From Collinsella aerofaciens (GTDB lineage: Bacteria > Actinomycetota > Coriobacteriia > Coriobacteriales > Coriobacteriaceae), in contig NAKE01000001.1 of assembly GCA_008680965.1 (NCBI GenBank), positions 1,116,001 through 1,180,000 on the forward strand: a DNA stretch of 64,000 nucleotides, in the 5' to 3' direction. Shown one piece after another: positions 24,261 to 33,157 of this stretch. The position numbers were made by a program, and so were the translations under genes. The notes below the pieces were generated by a model. It made no database searches. It saw only the letters and a list, made by a program, of their open reading frames with translations, and was not told the DNA's origin. The first letter of the stretch is position 1. Each line of letters begins with the position of its first letter.

Positions 24261-26120
24261 ATGGCGATTCTTTTGGGATGCGATTCCGTCAGCCTAGAGT
24301 TTCCCACCAAGCATATTTTCGATAGCGTGACGCTCGGCGTGGGCGAGGGCGACCGTATTGGCATCGTCGGCAAAAACGGCGACGGCAAGTCGACGCTGCT
24401 GAGCGTGCTTGCCGGCACGCTGGAGCCCGATGATGGCCGCGTGACGCATCGCCGCGGCACGACGATCGGTCTGCTCGGCCAAAAGGACAACCTCGTCGAT
24501 ACCGACACCGTGCACCATGCCGTCGTCGGCGACACGCCCGAGTACGAGTGGGCGTCGAGCCCCCGTACGCGCCAGATCCTCGCCGGCCTCATTAGCGATG
24601 TGCCCTGGGAGGGCACGGTGGGCGAGCTTTCGGGCGGCCAACGCCGTCGCGTGGACCTCGCGCGCCTGCTAATCGGCGACTACGACGTGCTCATGCTCGA
24701 CGAGCCCACCAACCACCTGGACATGCGGACCATCAACTGGCTCGCGCGCCACTTAAAGGCCCGCTGGCAGCGCGGCCAGGGCGCCATGCTCGTGGTCACG
24801 CACGACCGCTGGTTCTTGGACGAGGTCTGCACCAGCATGTGGGAGGTCCACGACGGCCAGGTCGATCCCTTCGAGGGCGGCTACTCGGCCTACATCCTGC
24901 AGCGCGTGGAGCGCGACCGCATGGCCGCGGTTACCGAGGAGCGTCGTCGCAACATGGCGCGCAAGGAGCTCGCGTGGCTGAGCCGTGGCGCCCAGGCCCG
25001 TTCCACCAAGCCCAAGTTTCGCGTGGAGGCCGCCCGCGAACTCATCGCCGACGTGCCGCCCGTGCGCGACGAGCTGGAGCTCAAACGCCTGGCGGTGAGC
25101 CGCCTGGGCAAGCAGGTCATCGACGTGGTCGACGTGGACGCCGGCTATGCGGATACCGATGGCGCACCCAAGCAGGTGCTTTCCGACGTGACCTGGCTCA
25201 TCGGCGCGGGCGACCGCTATGGTCTTTTGGGCGAGAACGGCGCCGGCAAGTCGACGCTGCTCGACGTGATCCAGGGCAAGATCGCGCCCCTGCGCGGCCG
25301 CGTGAAGATCGGCCAGACGGTACGTTTTGGCGTGCTATCGCAGCAGCTCGAGGAGCTCGAGCCCTTTATGGGCGACACGATCCGCGAGGTGCTCGGCAAC
25401 TATAAGAAGTATTACGTCATCGACGGCAAGGAGACCTCCCCCGAGAAGCTTTGCGAGCGCCTGGGCTTTACGACGCAGCAGCTCTGGAGCCGCATCGGCG
25501 ACCTTTCGGGCGGCCAGCGCCGTCGTCTGTCGCTGCTGCTGACGATCCTGGACGAGCCCAACGTGCTTATCCTGGACGAGCCGGGCAACGACCTGGATAC
25601 CGATATGCTCGTGATTGTCGAGGACCTGCTCGACGGCTGGCCCGGCACGCTGATCCTGGTGACGCACGACCGCTTCTTGATGGAGCGCGTGACCGACCAG
25701 CAGTGGGCGCTGCTCGACGGTCACCTGACGCATATGCCCGGCGGCGTCGACCAGTACCTGCGCCTGTGCAACGCCGCCGCCGAGGGCGAGCCCGTGGGCG
25801 CGCCGAGCGCCAAGACCGGCACGTTCGACACCGGTGCCGCAGCGGTTGCGGCCGAAAAACCCAAGACGAGCGGGCAGCCCAATGGCCTTTCCAACGCCGA
25901 GCGCCAGAAGCTCCGCCGCGAGGTGAGCTCGCTCGAGCGCAAGATGGAAACGCAGCGTGCCCGCGTGGAGGAGGCCGAGGCCGCCATGGCCCAGGTCGAT
26001 CCCACCAACTACACGGCGCTTGGCGAGCAGCAGGCAAAGATCGACGAGGCCCACGCCGCCATGGACGAGCTGGAGATGGCGTGGCTCGAGGCGAGCGAGA
26101 AGCTCGAGGGCGAGGGGTAG
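24261..26120 (+). CDS. ABC-F family ATPase (Uup/EttA-like)
   Basis: A 619-aa soluble twin-ATPase of the ABC-F group, which act on ribosomes. Domain 1 has GKNGDGKST near residue 36, LSGGQRRRVDLA and MLDEPTNHLD; domain 2 has GENGAGKST near residue 327, LSGGQRRRLSLL and ILDEPGNDLD. The linker between the domains carries the Arg-rich YxTK-like segment (ARSTKPKFRVEAA). A roughly 70-residue coiled coil at the C-terminus, as in Uup, follows an Ala/Pro linker. ATG 24261 has GAAGGAG upstream. Confidence 0.93.
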   Translation: MAILLGCDSVSLEFPTKHIFDSVTLGVGEGDRIGIVGKNGDGKSTLLSVLAGTLEPDDGRVTHRRGTTIGLLGQKDNLVDTDTVHHAVVGDTPEYEWASSPRTRQILAGLISDVPWEGTVGELSGGQRRRVDLARLLIGDYDVLMLDEPTNHLDMRTINWLARHLKARWQRGQGAMLVVTHDRWFLDEVCTSMWEVHDGQVDPFEGGYSAYILQRVERDRMAAVTEERRRNMARKELAWLSRGAQARSTKPKFRVEAARELIADVPPVRDELELKRLAVSRLGKQVIDVVDVDAGYADTDGAPKQVLSDVTWLIGAGDRYGLLGENGAGKSTLLDVIQGKIAPLRGRVKIGQTVRFGVLSQQLEELEPFMGDTIREVLGNYKKYYVIDGKETSPEKLCERLGFTTQQLWSRIGDLSGGQRRRLSLLLTILDEPNVLILDEPGNDLDTDMLVIVEDLLDGWPGTLILVTHDRFLMERVTDQQWALLDGHLTHMPGGVDQYLRLCNAAAEGEPVGAPSAKTGTFDTGAAAVAAEKPKTSGQPNGLSNAERQKLRREVSSLERKMETQRARVEEAEAAMAQVDPTNYTALGEQQAKIDEAHAAMDELEMAWLEASEKLEGEG

Positions 26121-26126
26121 ACGAGG

Positions 26127-26897
26127 ATGATCAAAGCCGCGTTTTTCGATATCGACGGCACGCTGCTGAGCTTTAAGACCCACCGGATTCCGGCGTCGGC
26201 GCAGCAGGTGCTCGACAGCTTTCACGAGCAGGGGATTGCGTGCGTGATTGCCACGGGTCGCCCGACCTACCAGATGCCTGATTGGCTGTTCGACCTGGGC
26301 TGGGATGCGTACATTACGCTTTCAGGCCAGCACTGCTTTGATGCTGAGGGCGTCTACCGTAGCTGCCCGATCGATCCGGACGATGTCGCGGTGATTGTGG
26401 GCCAGGTGGCGCAGGGGCGCTATGACTCGCTGTGCATGCAGGGCGAGAACTCGTTTGTGAACCGCCTGTCCGAGCGCGTGGTGACGGCCGGCAGCAACGC
26501 GGGAATCGTCTACCACGAGGAGCCGTTTGAGCATGCCTTCGATGCGCCGGTTTACCAGTTCTGTGCCTTTGTGGATCCTGCCGACGAGCATATAGTGACC
26601 GACGCCGTGTCGCATTCGCTCACCACGCGCTGGTGCGATCTGTTCTGCGACATTATTCCCGCTAACGGCGGTAAGGACCTGGGCGTGGCGGCGACGCTGG
26701 AGCGCCTGGGCATCGACGCGAGCGAGGCGATCGCCTTTGGCGACGGCGAGAACGACTTGTCAATGTTCTCGGCCGTGGGCACAAGCGTGGCCATGGGCAA
26801 CGCGCAGGAGACCGTAAAGGCCGCAGCGACCTACGTTACGACCGCCGTAGACGATGACGGCATCTACAACGCCGCGAAGCACTTTGGCCTGATCTAG
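26127..26897 (+). CDS. Cof-type HAD phosphatase
   Basis: A 256-aa HAD subfamily IIB hydrolase. Motif I FFDIDGTLLSF at the N-terminus, motif II ATGRPTY, the motif III lysine in NGGKDLG and motif IV FGDGENDLSM are intact, with the C2B cap between. These enzymes dephosphorylate sugar phosphates or cofactors such as FMN or pyridoxal phosphate. It begins 6 bases after the ABC-F stop, so the two are probably co-transcribed. Confidence 0.9.
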   Translation: MIKAAFFDIDGTLLSFKTHRIPASAQQVLDSFHEQGIACVIATGRPTYQMPDWLFDLGWDAYITLSGQHCFDAEGVYRSCPIDPDDVAVIVGQVAQGRYDSLCMQGENSFVNRLSERVVTAGSNAGIVYHEEPFEHAFDAPVYQFCAFVDPADEHIVTDAVSHSLTTRWCDLFCDIIPANGGKDLGVAATLERLGIDASEAIAFGDGENDLSMFSAVGTSVAMGNAQETVKAAATYVTTAVDDDGIYNAAKHFGLI

Positions 26898-26974
26898 CTG
26901 CGGGCCGGCACCCGGCACCTGGGGACACTCCTTGAGCAGCGTTCCCATTTTGTTTTCGTCCCGCACGTTTTGTG

Positions 26975-27056
26975 AAACACGGCTAACTTTTAGGCAAAGT
27001 AGTAAGACATGGGCAACTTTTGCGGTAAAGTAAATCAAGCAAAAGTATCCAAAGGC
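26975..27056 (+). promoter_or_regulatory. Promoter region with repeated motif before the DtxR-family gene
   Basis: Two imperfect direct repeats, CGGCTAACTTTTAGGCAAAGTA (26982-27003 region) and GGGCAACTTTTGCGGTAAAGTA (27010-27031 region), precede the regulator, with GGCTAAC again near 27054. GGCTAA/TTAG elements recall DtxR boxes, so autoregulation by metal is plausible but unproven. Confidence 0.4.
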
Positions 27057-27085
27057 TAACTAGAAGCCATCGCGAAAGGCGGCCC

Positions 27086-27475
27086 ATGGCCCTGCGTGAA
27101 TCCGGAGAAGACTATCTCGAATCGATCTACGTTCTGTCGCAGCGCCAGGGCATCGTTCGATCGATTGACGTCGCTGAATACCTAGGCGTAACCAAGGCGA
27201 GCGTCTCTAAAGCCATGGCGACGCTGGAGAGCAGCGGCTATGTCGAAATGGGCAAGCGCGACGTTCATCTGACGGAGCGTGGTCTGGAGGTCGCTCGCCA
27301 AATGTGGGAGCGTCACTGCTTTTTCGTGGGGCTGCTAGAGGATGCGGGTGTTTCGGCTGAGGTCGCGTCGCAAGAGGGCTGCCACATGGAGCATTGCCTG
27401 AGCGAGGAGAGCTTTGAGAAGCTACGGGCGATGTTGGGCCGGGAAGATGTAGCGGGTCCAACGACAGAAGCCTAA
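27086..27475 (+). CDS. DtxR/MntR-family metal-dependent regulator
   Basis: A 129-aa repressor-type protein. Residues 1-70 are the winged helix of the family (SGEDYLESIYVLS, VAEYLGVTKASVSKAM, LESSGYVEM) and residues 70-125 the dimerisation and metal site (LTERGLEVA, HCFFVGLLEDAGV, ASQEGCHMEHCLS). It lacks an SH3-like FeoA domain and is a little shorter than MntR. Likely senses Mn or Fe. The neighbouring efflux ATPase has its own CadC-type control. Confidence 0.88.
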   Translation: MALRESGEDYLESIYVLSQRQGIVRSIDVAEYLGVTKASVSKAMATLESSGYVEMGKRDVHLTERGLEVARQMWERHCFFVGLLEDAGVSAEVASQEGCHMEHCLSEESFEKLRAMLGREDVAGPTTEA

Positions 27476-27482
27476 TTGGACC

Positions 27483-27740
27483 CCCCAGTAGCGCGGAGTT
27501 CACGCAAAGCGCGAACCAGCGACTGGGACCAGCGGCCCTTTCGGCCAAGTCCATTTCAGCAAGGGAACCCTGCCAGCAAGCGATGCCCAAGAACCGCCTG
27601 CGATGTTACCGCAGGCCGGGGCCGGGCTTGGTTTTGAAAACATTCCGCAGCGCGAGGCCCGCCTTTCCGTTGCTCCGCAGGAGCAGGAAAGACGGGCCTC
27701 ATGCGCGAGGACGTTTTCAAAACCAAGCCCGGCCCCGGCC
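27483..27740. repeat. Highly structured intergenic region with 28-bp inverted repeat
   Basis: Between convergent genes. A first imperfect hairpin spans about 27483-27525. A second, GCCTGCG/CGCAGGC, lies near 27596-27616. The main structure has perfect 28-bp arms (27614-27641 and 27713-27740), and the 71 bases between continue to pair (GAGGCCCGxCTTTCC with GGAAAGxCGGGCCTC, then TGCTCC/GGAGCA), making an almost continuous 127-base palindrome. It could be a double terminator, a MITE-like element or a folded RNA. Confidence 0.7.
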
Positions 27741-27756
27741 GGACAGCTCACGAACG

Positions 27757-29709
27757 CTACAGGTTCTTTACCCCCATCGCGCGCATGGCGTTCAGGATGG
27801 CGATGATTGCCACGCCTACGTCGCCAAAGACCGCAAGCCACATGTTGGCGATGCCGAGCGCCGCAAGCACCAAAATCAGCAGCTTAACGCCCAGCGCAAA
27901 GATGATGTTCTGCCAGACGATCGCCATGGTCTTGCGCGCCACACGGATCGCGCGGGAAATGTTGGACGGCTTGTCATCCATCAGCACCACGTCGGCGGCC
28001 TCAATCGCGGCGTCGGACCCCATGGCGCCCATGGCAATGCCCACATCGGCGCGCGTAAGCACAGGCGCATCGTTGATACCGTCGCCGACAAAGGCGAGCT
28101 TGCCCTTGCCGCTTTCGGCCGCGAGCAGCGCTTCAACACGCTCGACCTTATCGCCCGGCAGCAGTTGCGCATGGAACTCGTCGAGACCGAGCTGCTTGGC
28201 CACCGCAGCAGCCACTTCCTCGCGGTCGCCCGTGAGCATAACGGTGCGCTTGACGCCGGCGGCGTGCAGGTCGCGGATCGTCTGATCGGCATCGGCTTTT
28301 ACGGTGTCTGCAATCACGATGTGGCCGGCGTACACGCCGTCAACGAGCACGTGGAGGATCGTGCCGACAACCTCACAATCCGGTGCTTCAACGCCGGTCG
28401 CGGCGAGCATCTTTGCGTTGCCAACAACGACGTGCTTGCCGTCGATGATTGCCGTCACGCCGTGGCCCGCGTCGTTGGCGGAGTCGCTCACCCGCTTAGG
28501 GTCGACCTCGCCCTGGTAGGCGACGCGCACGGACTGCGCGATGGGGTGATCGGAGAACGACTCCGCAAGGGCTGCGACCTCAAGCAACGACTGCTCGGTA
28601 TAGCCAGCCTCGGGGTGCACCGCGACCACCGAGAACGTGCCGTTGGTGAGGGTGCCCGTCTTGTCAAAGACGACGGTGTCCACGTCGGCGAGCGCCTCGA
28701 GGTAGTTAGAACCCTTGATGAGAACGCCCAGCTTGGACGCGCCGCCGATGCCGCCAAAGAAGCTCAACGGTACGCTGATCACGAGGGCGCACGGGCAGCT
28801 GACAACCAGGAAGGTCAGACCGCGCAGAATCCAGTCGGACCAGGCACCGGTGACCAGGCCGCCGCCAAGAGCGAGCACCGCGGCCGCGCCGGTGACGGCG
28901 GGGGTGTAGACGCGGGCAAAGCGCGTGATGAAGTTCTCGGTGCGCGCCTTCTTTTCGCTGGCGTTTTCCACGAGCTCTAGGACGCGCGCGACGGTGGACT
29001 CGCCAAAGGGCTTGGTGGTGCGCACGTGGATGAGGCCCGTCATGTTGATGCAGCCGCTGATGATATCGTCGCCGGACTTGGCGGGGCGGGGGACTGACTC
29101 GCCCGTGAGCGCGGCGGTATCGAGCTGGGTTTCGCCTTCGACGATGACGCCGTCGATGGGCACGCGCTCGCCGGGCTTGACCACGATCACGGTGCCGACG
29201 GCGATGTCATCGGGAAAGACCTGTTCGAGCGTGCCGTCGGCTTGCTCGAGGTTAGCGTAGTCGGGCGCGATGTCCATCATGGCGCTGATCGACTTGCGGC
29301 TCTTGCCCACGGCGTATGCCTGGAACAGCTCGCCGACCTGGTAGAACAGCATGACAGCGGCGCCTTCGGCCATGTGCGGGTCGGTATCGGGGAAGAGCAC
29401 CATGGCAAACGCGCCGATGGTCGCGACGGCCATGAGGAAGCTCTCGTCGAAGGCCTTGCCGCGGCGGATGTTATTGAATGCCTTTTGCAGTACGTCGTAG
29501 CCGGCAATCAAAAACGGCACGAGGAACAGCACAAAGCTGGCGTAGATGTCGCCCGGGGTGCCGAATGCGGCGGTGAGGGTGCCGAGCTCATCGAGGGCGT
29601 ACACCACGGCAAAAATGCCCAGCGCTACCAGGATGCGGTTGCGCTTATGCTCGAGTGACTCTTTCTTCTTGCGCTTCTTCTTTTTCTTTTTGGGGTCGGC
29701 AGTGGCCAT
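27757..29709 (-). CDS. Heavy-metal P1B-type ATPase (Zn/Cd type)
   Basis: A 650-aa membrane pump exporting divalent metal. It starts with a Lys-rich segment instead of an HMA domain; the HMA domain is encoded separately next door. Visible motifs: TGES actuator loop (LTGESVPR), the ion-site CPC in VSCPCALVIS near residue 305, DKTGTLTNG phosphorylation site near 346, the HP dipeptide SDHPIA, and GDGINDAP hinge. CPC with this layout fits Zn/Cd/Pb exporters (ZntA/CadA). Start at 29709 follows GGAGG. Confidence 0.92.
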   Translation of the reverse strand: MATADPKKKKKKRKKKESLEHKRNRILVALGIFAVVYALDELGTLTAAFGTPGDIYASFVLFLVPFLIAGYDVLQKAFNNIRRGKAFDESFLMAVATIGAFAMVLFPDTDPHMAEGAAVMLFYQVGELFQAYAVGKSRKSISAMMDIAPDYANLEQADGTLEQVFPDDIAVGTVIVVKPGERVPIDGVIVEGETQLDTAALTGESVPRPAKSGDDIISGCINMTGLIHVRTTKPFGESTVARVLELVENASEKKARTENFITRFARVYTPAVTGAAAVLALGGGLVTGAWSDWILRGLTFLVVSCPCALVISVPLSFFGGIGGASKLGVLIKGSNYLEALADVDTVVFDKTGTLTNGTFSVVAVHPEAGYTEQSLLEVAALAESFSDHPIAQSVRVAYQGEVDPKRVSDSANDAGHGVTAIIDGKHVVVGNAKMLAATGVEAPDCEVVGTILHVLVDGVYAGHIVIADTVKADADQTIRDLHAAGVKRTVMLTGDREEVAAAVAKQLGLDEFHAQLLPGDKVERVEALLAAESGKGKLAFVGDGINDAPVLTRADVGIAMGAMGSDAAIEAADVVLMDDKPSNISRAIRVARKTMAIVWQNIIFALGVKLLILVLAALGIANMWLAVFGDVGVAIIAILNAMRAMGVKNL

Positions 29710-29733
29710 GACTCGTATCCTCCCAATTGAATG

Positions 29734-29753
29734 TATGAACACTCGCTCATATA
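29734..29753 (-). promoter_or_regulatory. CadC/ArsR-type operator before the ATPase gene
   Basis: TATGAACACTCGCTCATATA, a degenerate palindrome that matches the two sites in front of the repressor gene (30474-30530). It lies about 25 bases before the ATPase start, so the repressor probably controls the pump directly. Confidence 0.7.
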
Positions 29754-29809
29754 ATTTCGCGAGCAAAGGCCGCGGCAAGCGCGGCCTTGCAGGTTAGCGT
29801 AAACCTGGA

Positions 29810-30028
29810 CTAGAGAATGATCTCGCAGTCGGGCTCGGCGTCGGCGGTGAACTCCACGACGCGGTCGAGGACCTCGTCGAACTCGGCGTCGTCGGCCTCG
29901 AGCGTCAACTTCTGGGTCATAAAATTGACCGAAACGGACTTGACGCCCTCAAGCTTGGCAAGTTCGTCCTGAAGCTTGCGCGCGCAGTTGGCGCAGTCGA
30001 TCTCGTCGAGCTTAAACTGCTTTTTCAT
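29810..30028 (-). CDS. Small heavy-metal-associated (HMA) domain protein
   Basis: A 72-aa ferredoxin-like HMA domain with the metal site DCANC near residues 11-15. It also has an acidic C-terminus (DAEFDEVLDRVVEFTADAEPD), which often goes with Zn/Cd rather than Cu. It probably passes metal to the adjacent ATPase, which lacks its own N-terminal HMA domain. ATG 30028 has GAAAGGAACC upstream. Confidence 0.9.
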   Translation of the reverse strand: MKKQFKLDEIDCANCARKLQDELAKLEGVKSVSVNFMTQKLTLEADDAEFDEVLDRVVEFTADAEPDCEIIL

Positions 30029-30091
30029 GGTGGGTTCCTTTCCCTGATTTTGCGGCTTGGGTGTAGGCCGCGCTGGTACCGTGGCTGATCG

Positions 30092-30460
30092 CTATTCGCA
30101 GATGTGGCTCATGCCTTGGTTGAGCATGGTGTAGACATGGTCGTCGGCGAGCGAGTAGAGGATATTACGCCCGTCGCGCCGGAATTTGACCAGGTGTGAC
30201 TGCTTGAGCGTGCGCAACTGGTGTGACACCGCAGACTGCGAGGTCGCGGTCGCTTCGGCGATGTCTGCCACGCAGAGTTCGCGGCCCATGAGGGCGTAAA
30301 GGATCTTGATGCGCGTGGTGTCGCTGAAGACCTTGAACAGGTCGGCAAGGTCGTACAGCAGCTCCTCGTCGGGAAGGTCCTCGGGCGAGCAGGTGGTGGG
30401 GATGTCGGGCACGATGGTGGTGTCGATGCTGGACTTTATTTCATCAGCGTGATCGCTCAT
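30092..30460 (-). CDS. ArsR/SmtB-family metal-sensing repressor (CadC-like)
   Basis: A 122-aa winged-helix repressor. ELCVADIAEATATSQSAVSHQLRTLKQSHLV is the alpha-3/recognition region (ELCVCD in CadC; here one Cys is replaced by Ala). The C-terminal helix DDHVYTMLNQGMSH carries the Asp/His alpha-5 zinc site of SmtB/CzrA-type sensors, suggesting Zn sensing. Metal binding would release the operators at 30474-30530 and 29734. It is the first gene of the minus-strand operon with the HMA protein. Confidence 0.9.
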   Translation of the reverse strand: MSDHADEIKSSIDTTIVPDIPTTCSPEDLPDEELLYDLADLFKVFSDTTRIKILYALMGRELCVADIAEATATSQSAVSHQLRTLKQSHLVKFRRDGRNILYSLADDHVYTMLNQGMSHICE

Positions 30461-30473
30461 TGCAATATCCTTT

Positions 30474-30530
30474 CATATGAACATGCGCTCATATAACTTA
30501 CTTCCGAGTATATGAGCGCATGTTCATATG
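30474..30530 (-). promoter_or_regulatory. Pair of inverted CadC-type operators
   Basis: Perfect 21-bp arms at 30474-30494 and 30510-30530 (ATATGAACATGCGCTCATAT and its reverse complement), 15 bases apart. Each arm is itself a 12-2-12-like palindrome of the SmtB/CadC consensus, so this is a double operator at the repressor promoter. Confidence 0.85.
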
Positions 30531-30640
30531 TCAATATAATTCACGAAATATTTTGCTATCGAATGGCCCTGGTGGCGGCTAAAGGCATCGATGATCGCGG
30601 ATAAGGCCGCCGATGCCAACGTGGGTACCTTAGCGACGTG

Positions 30641-30676
30641 CAAAAACGGGCCGATATCCACTTGGATATCGGCCCG
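30641..30676 (-). terminator. Terminator of the exonuclease gene
   Basis: Perfect 14-bp arms (30647-30660 and 30663-30676). Read on the minus strand the stem is followed by TTTTTG, which fits the end of the gene at 30764-31732. Confidence 0.85.
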
Positions 30677-30763
30677 CATTGCGTCGCTTGAGAAGGACGT
30701 CTCGGCGTGTCGCTTTTGCGCGGGGCGCTATGGCCCGGCAAGTATTGTTCGTGAATGGCGCTT

Positions 30764-31732
30764 TTACTTGGCAAACAGGTTCTTGAGGTTGAACTCGGCC
30801 TGGACGGTACGGAGCATGAGGTCGGTGTCGTCGAGGCCCAGGTGCTGCTCGTTGGCGTCGGCGGCGAGGGTGCCACGGCGGCGCGCCCAGTTCTCGAGCG
30901 CAGCGGGCGCGGACTCGCGGGGGAGCGAGCGCGCGTCGGCGTCCAGGCTGCGGCAGATCTGGCGCGAGTCGATGACGATGATCTTACCCGCGCGGCGTGC
31001 CTCGGCGTAACCGTCCAGGTGAATCTTGAACCAGCTGTCCTCAAAGGCGGCGTTATGCGCCATGTACGGGTACTTCTTCATAAGCTTGAGCAGCTGCTTT
31101 TGCAGCTCCTTGTTCTCGCGGAAGGGCGTTTTGCCGTCGATGTCGTCCCAGGTAATGTGGTGGATATTCGACAGCGGCACATCTTCGCCGCGGTAGATGT
31201 CGGGCAGGCCGCAGTAGTGTGCCTCGGCGTCATGCGGGACGGCGTCGCTGGTGAGCTCCATGATCTCCCAGCCCACGTTGATGATATAGCCGCGCTCGGG
31301 TGCACGGCCGGTGGTCTCGATGTCGATACCGAGCACGGTGCCCTGGATGGGCTTGCGGGCGTAGGCCACGCCGAGCGCGTCGCGGTCGCCGCGGATTTCG
31401 CGCATAACGGACGCGGCGGTGCGCTTTTGCATCTTGCCGATGGCGGCGCAGGTGTCGGCATCGGACAGGCCGCGCGAGAGCGTCGCGGGCGTCACGTTGC
31501 GCAGACGCGCCTCGCCAATCTGGTCGCACAGGTCGCGGTTGCGGTCGGCCAGGTCGCGCACGGTGGCAAAGTCGAAGCCGGGGTCGCCCTCGGCGGTAAA
31601 GTACTCGGTCTCGAGCACCTTGAGGGCCTCTTCGCCTTTCTGACGCTCGGATTCCATGGCACCGTGATCGCCATAGATAAACATGGGGATAAACGGCTGA
31701 CGCTCGTATTCGAGTGCTTGCGAAACGTTCAT
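30764..31732 (-). CDS. DEDDh 3'-5' exonuclease-domain protein
   Basis: A 322-aa DnaQ-like protein. Exo I is GIDIETTG near residue 134, Exo II sits in YMAHNAAFEDSWF near residue 217, and Exo III in NEQHLGLDDTDLM near residue 300 with the conserved His and Asp. The first 125 residues are helical, charged and not recognisable. It may act in DNA repair or RNA turnover. Start ATG at 31732 follows AAGGAGCAGC. Confidence 0.87.
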   Translation of the reverse strand: MNVSQALEYERQPFIPMFIYGDHGAMESERQKGEEALKVLETEYFTAEGDPGFDFATVRDLADRNRDLCDQIGEARLRNVTPATLSRGLSDADTCAAIGKMQKRTAASVMREIRGDRDALGVAYARKPIQGTVLGIDIETTGRAPERGYIINVGWEIMELTSDAVPHDAEAHYCGLPDIYRGEDVPLSNIHHITWDDIDGKTPFRENKELQKQLLKLMKKYPYMAHNAAFEDSWFKIHLDGYAEARRAGKIIVIDSRQICRSLDADARSLPRESAPAALENWARRRGTLAADANEQHLGLDDTDLMLRTVQAEFNLKNLFAK

Positions 31733-31903
31733 ATGCTGCTCCTTGGATGGGCCGCGTCGCGCGGCTCAGGGTTACTGAGTTGTGGCGAGATGATAGTTTA
31801 CCATGGGCAACTATTGGTATCACGCCTAGGACAACTACAATACCCTAGTTGACCGCTAGGACTTTTACAATGCTGCCGAAAGACACGAAAGGTTCCATCC
31901 GTC

Positions 31904-32992
31904 ATGGATTTGCTGATTGATATTTTGCTCGACGCCGGCAAGGACACGCTCTCGCTGGCGCCGTTCTTGTTGGTGACATATCTGGTTCTCGAGACGCTCG
32001 AGCATGTTGCGGGCGATTGCGTCAACGGCGCTATCAAGCGAGCCGGCGCTGCTGGCCCCGTGGTTGGCTCGTTGCTGGGCATGGTGCCGCAGTGCGGCTT
32101 TTCGGCCATGGCGGCAACGCTATATGCCGGTCGCGTCGTGACACTGGGCACCCTGGTGGCGGTGTTTCTCTCGACCTCCGACGAGATGCTGCCGCTGCTA
32201 CTTGCCGAGCAGGTTCACGTGCAGACCATGGCGATGCTTTTGGCTTCGAAAGCGCTGATCGCGCTGGTCACGGGCTTTATCGTGGATGCCGCCATTCGTG
32301 GCCTGCGTCGCAACGCCCGTGCGCATGCGGCGATTCGCCGTACCGTGCTGGGGACTGCTGCCAATCCGGCTCATGTGAACTGTGCGCATGACGACCATGC
32401 TGGGGGCGACATCATTGACGAAGTGGCCGAGGCGGGCGTGAGCGCCGACCACATCCATGAGCTGTGTGAGCGCGACCATTGCGGTTGTGATGAAGACGAG
32501 GATGAGGACGAGCACGGGCATGGCCACGATCACGGTCATGAGGGCGAACATGAACACCATGACGGTCACGGTCACTCTCACTCCCACGAAGGGACGCCTG
32601 TCCTGTCGATCATCCGCAGTGCGATCTCGCACACCGTGCAGGTCTCGGTATTCATTTTTCTGGTGACGCTGATTCTGGTCGCCGTGCTCGAGACGTTCGG
32701 CGAGTCCGCGATCGAGCAGTTCCTGCGCGGCAACGAGACACTCGCCGTCCTGGGTTCGGCGCTTGTCGGGCTGATTCCCAATTGCTCGGCGAGCGTGGTC
32801 ATTACACAGCTGTATCTGGAAGGCGCGCTGCAACTGGCGCCGATGCTCGCCGGCACGCTCATTTCCGCCGGCGTGGGTTATCTGGTGCTGTTCCGCACCA
32901 ACCGCAGCGCCCGCGAAAATGCCGTGTTCCTGATCATGATGTACGTCATCGGCGCTGGCTGGGGCCTCATCCTCTCCGCCGTTGGCCTCTAA
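31904..32992 (+). CDS. Heavy-metal exporter-like membrane protein (ArsP_2/PF11449 type)
   Basis: A 362-aa membrane protein with two halves of about five hydrophobic segments each. Both halves contain a matching motif, GMVPQCGFSA near residue 58 and GLIPNCSASV near residue 290, a repeat typical of the putative 10-TM exporter family. Between them is a cytosolic loop extremely rich in His, Asp and Glu (HGHGHDHGHEGEHEHHDGH, about residues 205-228), surely metal-binding. It may export Mn, Zn or a related ion; substrate is inferred. Confidence 0.85.
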   Translation: MDLLIDILLDAGKDTLSLAPFLLVTYLVLETLEHVAGDCVNGAIKRAGAAGPVVGSLLGMVPQCGFSAMAATLYAGRVVTLGTLVAVFLSTSDEMLPLLLAEQVHVQTMAMLLASKALIALVTGFIVDAAIRGLRRNARAHAAIRRTVLGTAANPAHVNCAHDDHAGGDIIDEVAEAGVSADHIHELCERDHCGCDEDEDEDEHGHGHDHGHEGEHEHHDGHGHSHSHEGTPVLSIIRSAISHTVQVSVFIFLVTLILVAVLETFGESAIEQFLRGNETLAVLGSALVGLIPNCSASVVITQLYLEGALQLAPMLAGTLISAGVGYLVLFRTNRSARENAVFLIMMYVIGAGWGLILSAVGL

Positions 32993-33007
32993 GTAGGCCT
33001 AAAAAAT

Positions 33008-33076
33008 GGGCTTCAAATAGCCATGCTCGGCGCCTGCGCAATGCGGCGACGCATGGCATTTTGAAGCCCGTTTTTT
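33008..33076 (+). terminator. Terminator after the metal exporter
   Basis: GGGCTTCAAA (33008-33017) pairs with TTTTGAAGCCC (33059-33069), with further pairing CCATGC/GCATGG inside, followed by GTTTTTTG. Confidence 0.85.
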
Positions 33077-33110
33077 GTTGAGCCATGGATCCTAAGCGCT
33101 CACACCGCCC

Positions 33111-33155
33111 AAAACAAAAAGGCAGATTTTTAGGCATGTCCCAAAAATCTGCCTT
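33111..33155 (-). terminator. Terminator of the YaiI/DUF308 operon
   Basis: Perfect 13-bp arms (33119-33131 and 33143-33155). On the minus strand the stem is followed by TTTTGTTTT. Confidence 0.85.
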
Positions 33156-33157
33156 GG

